From positions 1-26,297 of the IMG/VR virus record IMGVR_UViG_3300033151_000021: a stretch of 26,297 nt of DNA; one strand, written 5' to 3'. A program made the position numbers and the translations under genes. Source of the DNA: a virus. Numbering within the stretch: the stretch's first letter is position 1; every line of letters begins with the position of its first letter. The notes beneath the pieces are model-generated. The model saw only the letters and a list, made by a program, of their open reading frames with translations, made no database searches and was not told the DNA's origin. Below are positions 23,975-26,297 of the stretch, one piece after another.

Positions 23975-24027
23975 TTGATTTAATTTAATTAATTTATAGT
24001 AATATAGTTACACTATATTTTACTTTT

Positions 24028-24273
24028 CTACACTGGTAAATCTTCGTATTCTTCTTGGTAGTCACTTGGTAAATAACTTTCCATTTCTGAAATTTGTTCA
24101 GCGCTTAACTCATCTTTATAAAAGTCATTTGCTAAAACCCATTTAAAATGTTCTTTGATTGCTTCAACATTTTCATCAGAACCTATCTGTGATAGTTGGT
24201 CTGGTATCTGTGAAGTAATTACCTCTTTGTGGCTTTCTTCTGTATTTTCTGATGTTATTACGTTTTTGTACAT
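24028..24273 (-). CDS. Small acidic protein overlapping the end of the tail fibre gene (81 aa)
   Basis: An 81-residue acidic protein (MYKNVITSENTEESHKEV, then VEAIKEHFKWVLANDFYKDE and LSAEQISEMESYLPSDYQEEYEDLPV). It begins 98 bases inside the fibre gene, in the +1 frame relative to it, immediately at a run of six A (24273-24278). It could be a separate fibre-associated protein made by coupled re-initiation, as small genes after tail fibres often are, or the true C-terminus of the fibre reached by slippage on the A run. An in-frame TAA lies two codons before the ATG. No other start fits. Confidence 0.5.
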   Translation of the reverse strand: MYKNVITSENTEESHKEVITSQIPDQLSQIGSDENVEAIKEHFKWVLANDFYKDELSAEQISEMESYLPSDYQEEYEDLPV

Positions 24274-26297
24274 TTTTTACAAGTTTTCCATAACTTAATT
24301 CTAACTTATCTGGGTTTTCATCATATACTAATCGTAAAGTATCGTTGTCTAATTCTTTAACTTCTTGTGCTATAAACCCAAAGTCTTTTTTACCTTTATT
24401 GGCTGAATAAAATTCTACTTCTTCAACTGTATCATCATCATTTACAACAGTTTTTGTTTCTGGTCTATTATCCCAAACAAACTCTCTTGGTTGTAAAGCA
24501 TCAATAAAAGCAAGTCCGTATTTTAAATCTTTAATTTCTGATTTATCTCTTTCGTCTGAAAGTGAAGTTATTGAAGTAACTGCACAACGTAAAGATGTTA
24601 TATTTGAATCGCCTAAAGTTATTTCATTTGAAACAGTTGCACTTGAGGGAGTTGAACCATTACCAATAGCAATATTATTACTACCAGTTGTCGCTGTATC
24701 TCCAGCATTATTACCTATGTAAGTATTATTATTACCAGTAGTTATATCACTACCAGCTGTTCTTCCGACACAAGTATTATCATTCGCACCAGTTCCTAAA
24801 CTAAAGCCCATAGACCTCCAACCAATAGATACGTTACCAGTACAAGCGTTTGGAGTAGAACCAGCACCTAATGACCGACCACCAATAGCTACGTTTGAAT
24901 TTCCAGCATTAGTCAATGTGCTACCAGCTTGATTACCTATATAAACAGCTTCTATATTACTTGTTGTTGTTGTAGATTTACCAGCTTGATAACCTATAAA
25001 AACACCTTTACTTCCGATTGTCATTGCTGCACCAGCTTCATAACCTATCATAACGTGATTTGAACCAGTTGTAATCGAATAACCAGCTCGATAACCTAAC
25101 GTAACATTATTGTCACCAGATGCTAAACTATTTGCAGCTTGATGACCTACTACTACGTTTGATTCACCGCTGTAACCAGCTGCGGACAAACAGTTAGCAC
25201 CAATAGCTATTGTAGAATTTGCTCCAGAAGTTGTATTAGCTGCCATATAGTTTCCTATAAAAACCGAATTACTTGCAGCAGAACCACTTTCCATAACACC
25301 TTGTCCTATCGCTATGGTTTGAGAACCGCTACCAGAACCCTTTCCAGCACCTTTACCTAAAAATACGTTATTACTTCCAGTATTGTTTAACCCAGCTTCA
25401 TATCCTACATTTACTTTACTTCCGCCAACTGTATTAGCATACCCAGCTTGGTAACCTAAATTTGTATTTGCACTTCCAGAAGTGTTTGAGTAACCAGCTT
25501 GGTAACCTATTGAAGTGTGTCCAGCAGAAGTCGTACTTCTTCCAGCTTCTTTACCAATAGCTACTGAATTTGTTTTACTTGCACCGCTACCAAAAGCAAA
25601 CGCTTGATAACCAATAGCAACTATATTTTCAGCAGATTGAGACCCAGCACTTTTACCAATAACAACAGCGTTTGTAGTAACATTATCGGTTCCAGCATTT
25701 ACACCAATAACAACAGCGTTGTTCCCTGTTGATGCAAATTTAGCTCCATAACCAACAACAACTGAATCTGTGAAATTTGCTCCATCCGCCCCTGCTCTTG
25801 CTCCTATTATTGTATTAAATGTGCCTGTAGTAATTCTTTTTCCAGTTTCTGAATCTCCTAAAATTGTATTTGAATGACCAGTTGTTAAGCTTGTTCCTCC
25901 TTGTATCGTTAAATTGTCAATAGGAGTTCCACTTAATCCACTTGGTATATTTACAAAATAACTTGAAATAGATGTGCCAGAGTTTTGAATACTTACATCA
26001 CTTAATCCATTCAAGCTTGATGCACCTCCGCCACCACCAGATTGTAATTCTAATTTACCTGCCGAAGCGTTATATGTTAAAACATCGCCGTTACTTGCTC
26101 CTGATTGTAATCCCGGTATTCTTAAAGATGTAACTGCTGCATTTCCTAAAGTTATTTCATTTGATACAGTAGCACTTGAAGCCTCTGCATCATAACCTAT
26201 TAATGTAACATTTGAACCTGTATATGTAGCACTATTTCCAGCATATTGACCAACTACAGTATAGCCGCTTCCTGTACTAATACCAGAACCAGCGTAT
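24176..26297 (-). CDS. Tail fibre/appendage with beta-roll repeats and Peptidase S74 chaperone domain (5' end outside window)
   Basis: At least 706 residues are visible. The frame is open to the right edge, so TTG at 26014 is only an internal Leu codon, not a start. Upstream residues read YAGSGISTGSGYTVVGQYAG and on into GGGGGASSLNGLSDV. The body has about 25 repeats of the type 'xxIGxxAGxxxxxGxxN' (IGYQAGYS, LGYQAGYA, VGYEAGLN, IGNNAGDT), as in YadA-like heads and other trimeric beta-rolls. Near the end LSDERDKSEIKDL marks the Peptidase S74 (intramolecular chaperone) domain, with the Ser (24557-24559) and Lys (24542-24544) expected of its self-cleaving dyad; FGFIAQEVKEL and LELSYGKLV follow. 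After YGKLV the usual hydrophobic helix is missing and a basic tail takes its place. It would trimerise, self-cleave and bind host surface glycans or proteins. Confidence 0.88.
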   Translation of the reverse strand, partial: YAGSGISTGSGYTVVGQYAGNSATYTGSNVTLIGYDAEASSATVSNEITLGNAAVTSLRIPGLQSGASNGDVLTYNASAGKLELQSGGGGGASSLNGLSDVSIQNSGTSISSYFVNIPSGLSGTPIDNLTIQGGTSLTTGHSNTILGDSETGKRITTGTFNTIIGARAGADGANFTDSVVVGYGAKFASTGNNAVVIGVNAGTDNVTTNAVVIGKSAGSQSAENIVAIGYQAFAFGSGASKTNSVAIGKEAGRSTTSAGHTSIGYQAGYSNTSGSANTNLGYQAGYANTVGGSKVNVGYEAGLNNTGSNNVFLGKGAGKGSGSGSQTIAIGQGVMESGSAASNSVFIGNYMAANTTSGANSTIAIGANCLSAAGYSGESNVVVGHQAANSLASGDNNVTLGYRAGYSITTGSNHVMIGYEAGAAMTIGSKGVFIGYQAGKSTTTTSNIEAVYIGNQAGSTLTNAGNSNVAIGGRSLGAGSTPNACTGNVSIGWRSMGFSLGTGANDNTCVGRTAGSDITTGNNNTYIGNNAGDTATTGSNNIAIGNGSTPSSATVSNEITLGDSNITSLRCAVTSITSLSDERDKSEIKDLKYGLAFIDALQPREFVWDNRPETKTVVNDDDTVEEVEFYSANKGKKDFGFIAQEVKELDNDTLRLVYDENPDKLELSYGKLVKNVQKRNNIRKYRRKPQRGNYFTDTRPTITDRF
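24612..24647 (-). repeat. Repeat connector in the fibre gene, copy 2 (before the S74 domain)
   Basis: Encodes SSATVSNEITLG, directly before the S74 domain. At DNA level it is nearly identical (3 mismatches in 36 bases) to 26145-26180. Confidence 0.8.
26145..26180 (-). repeat. Repeat connector in the fibre gene, copy 1
   Basis: Encodes SSATVSNEITLG followed by NAAVTSLR, matching DSNITSLR after copy 2. It ends the preceding block of beta-roll repeats, so the visible fibre has two blocks of repeats, each closed by the same connector. Confidence 0.8.

Noticed and set aside
23975-24027. Promoter or hairpin in the A/T-rich spacer between the 81-aa and 89-aa genes
   Set aside because: There is an imperfect inverted repeat and TATA-like stretches, but in DNA this A/T-rich such matches are expected by chance. 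No Bacteroidota-type TTTG/TAnnTTTG pair stands out.
24700-25950. CRISPR-like or tandem-repeat array
   Set aside because: The repeating pattern is a protein repeat ('IGxxAG') with degenerate DNA and uneven spacing inside one open frame. There are no conserved DNA repeats with unique spacers.
26012-26014. TTG at 26014 as start of the fibre gene
   Set aside because: The same frame continues upstream without stop to the window edge with typical fibre sequence (repeat, connector, Gly-rich linker), so this codon is an internal leucine.
1-26297. tRNA genes, integrase, insertion sequences, lysis genes
   Set aside because: I looked for them while reading and found none. The gaps between genes are at most 75 bp apart from the stretch explained at 4695-4830, leaving no room for a tRNA cluster.

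Overview
The window is a stretch of a double-stranded DNA tailed-phage genome with a podovirus-type morphogenesis module. Every supportable gene lies on the minus strand, so the genes are read here from high to low coordinates. The DNA is AT-rich and genes are packed with gaps of 0-75 bp, many with ATGA-type overlaps. The start codons I inspected are preceded by A/T-rich tracts, not Shine-Dalgarno sequences. That style, together with portal, major capsid, terminase and tail sequences resembling those of crAss-like and related uncultured marine phages, suggests a phage of a Bacteroidota host, probably marine flavobacterial. This assignment is an inference made from memory of families, not from a search.

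Layout in transcription order. (1) 26297-24176: 3' part of a tail fibre or appendage with about 25 short beta-roll repeats ending in a Peptidase S74 intramolecular chaperone. (2) 24273-22657: five small genes, including a protein with two GroES-like domains and a probable small terminase subunit. (3) 22660-15266: large terminase, portal, probable scaffold and major capsid protein, followed by a strong hairpin terminator. (4) 15190-12331: a conserved protein of unknown function set between two hairpins, then two head-tail connector or tail-adaptor proteins. (5) 12324-5819: two large beta-rich tail proteins of the P22 gp10/crAss 'muzzle' kind that share inserted modules. (6) 5813-1: a GNAT-like acetyltransferase, a small virion protein that appears to be split by a +1 frame change, a 526-aa probable virion protein, and the N-terminal 1020 residues of a very large probable internal (ejected) virion protein that runs off the left edge.

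Together the genes cover DNA packaging (TerS-like, TerL), head building (portal, scaffold, capsid, a possible phage co-chaperonin), neck and tail (connectors, muzzle proteins), host recognition (S74 fibre) and probably genome delivery (internal virion proteins). I see no tRNA, integrase, transposase, CRISPR array, lysis or replication gene.

The points most worth a second look are: the tandem-domain GroES-like protein beside the terminase; the dispersed modules shared by the two large tail proteins; two places where a downstream reading frame starts inside the end of the upstream gene in the +1 frame; a GC-rich patch over the ATPase part of terL; an N-terminal internal repeat in the giant virion protein; and the hairpin pair around the gene after the capsid gene.
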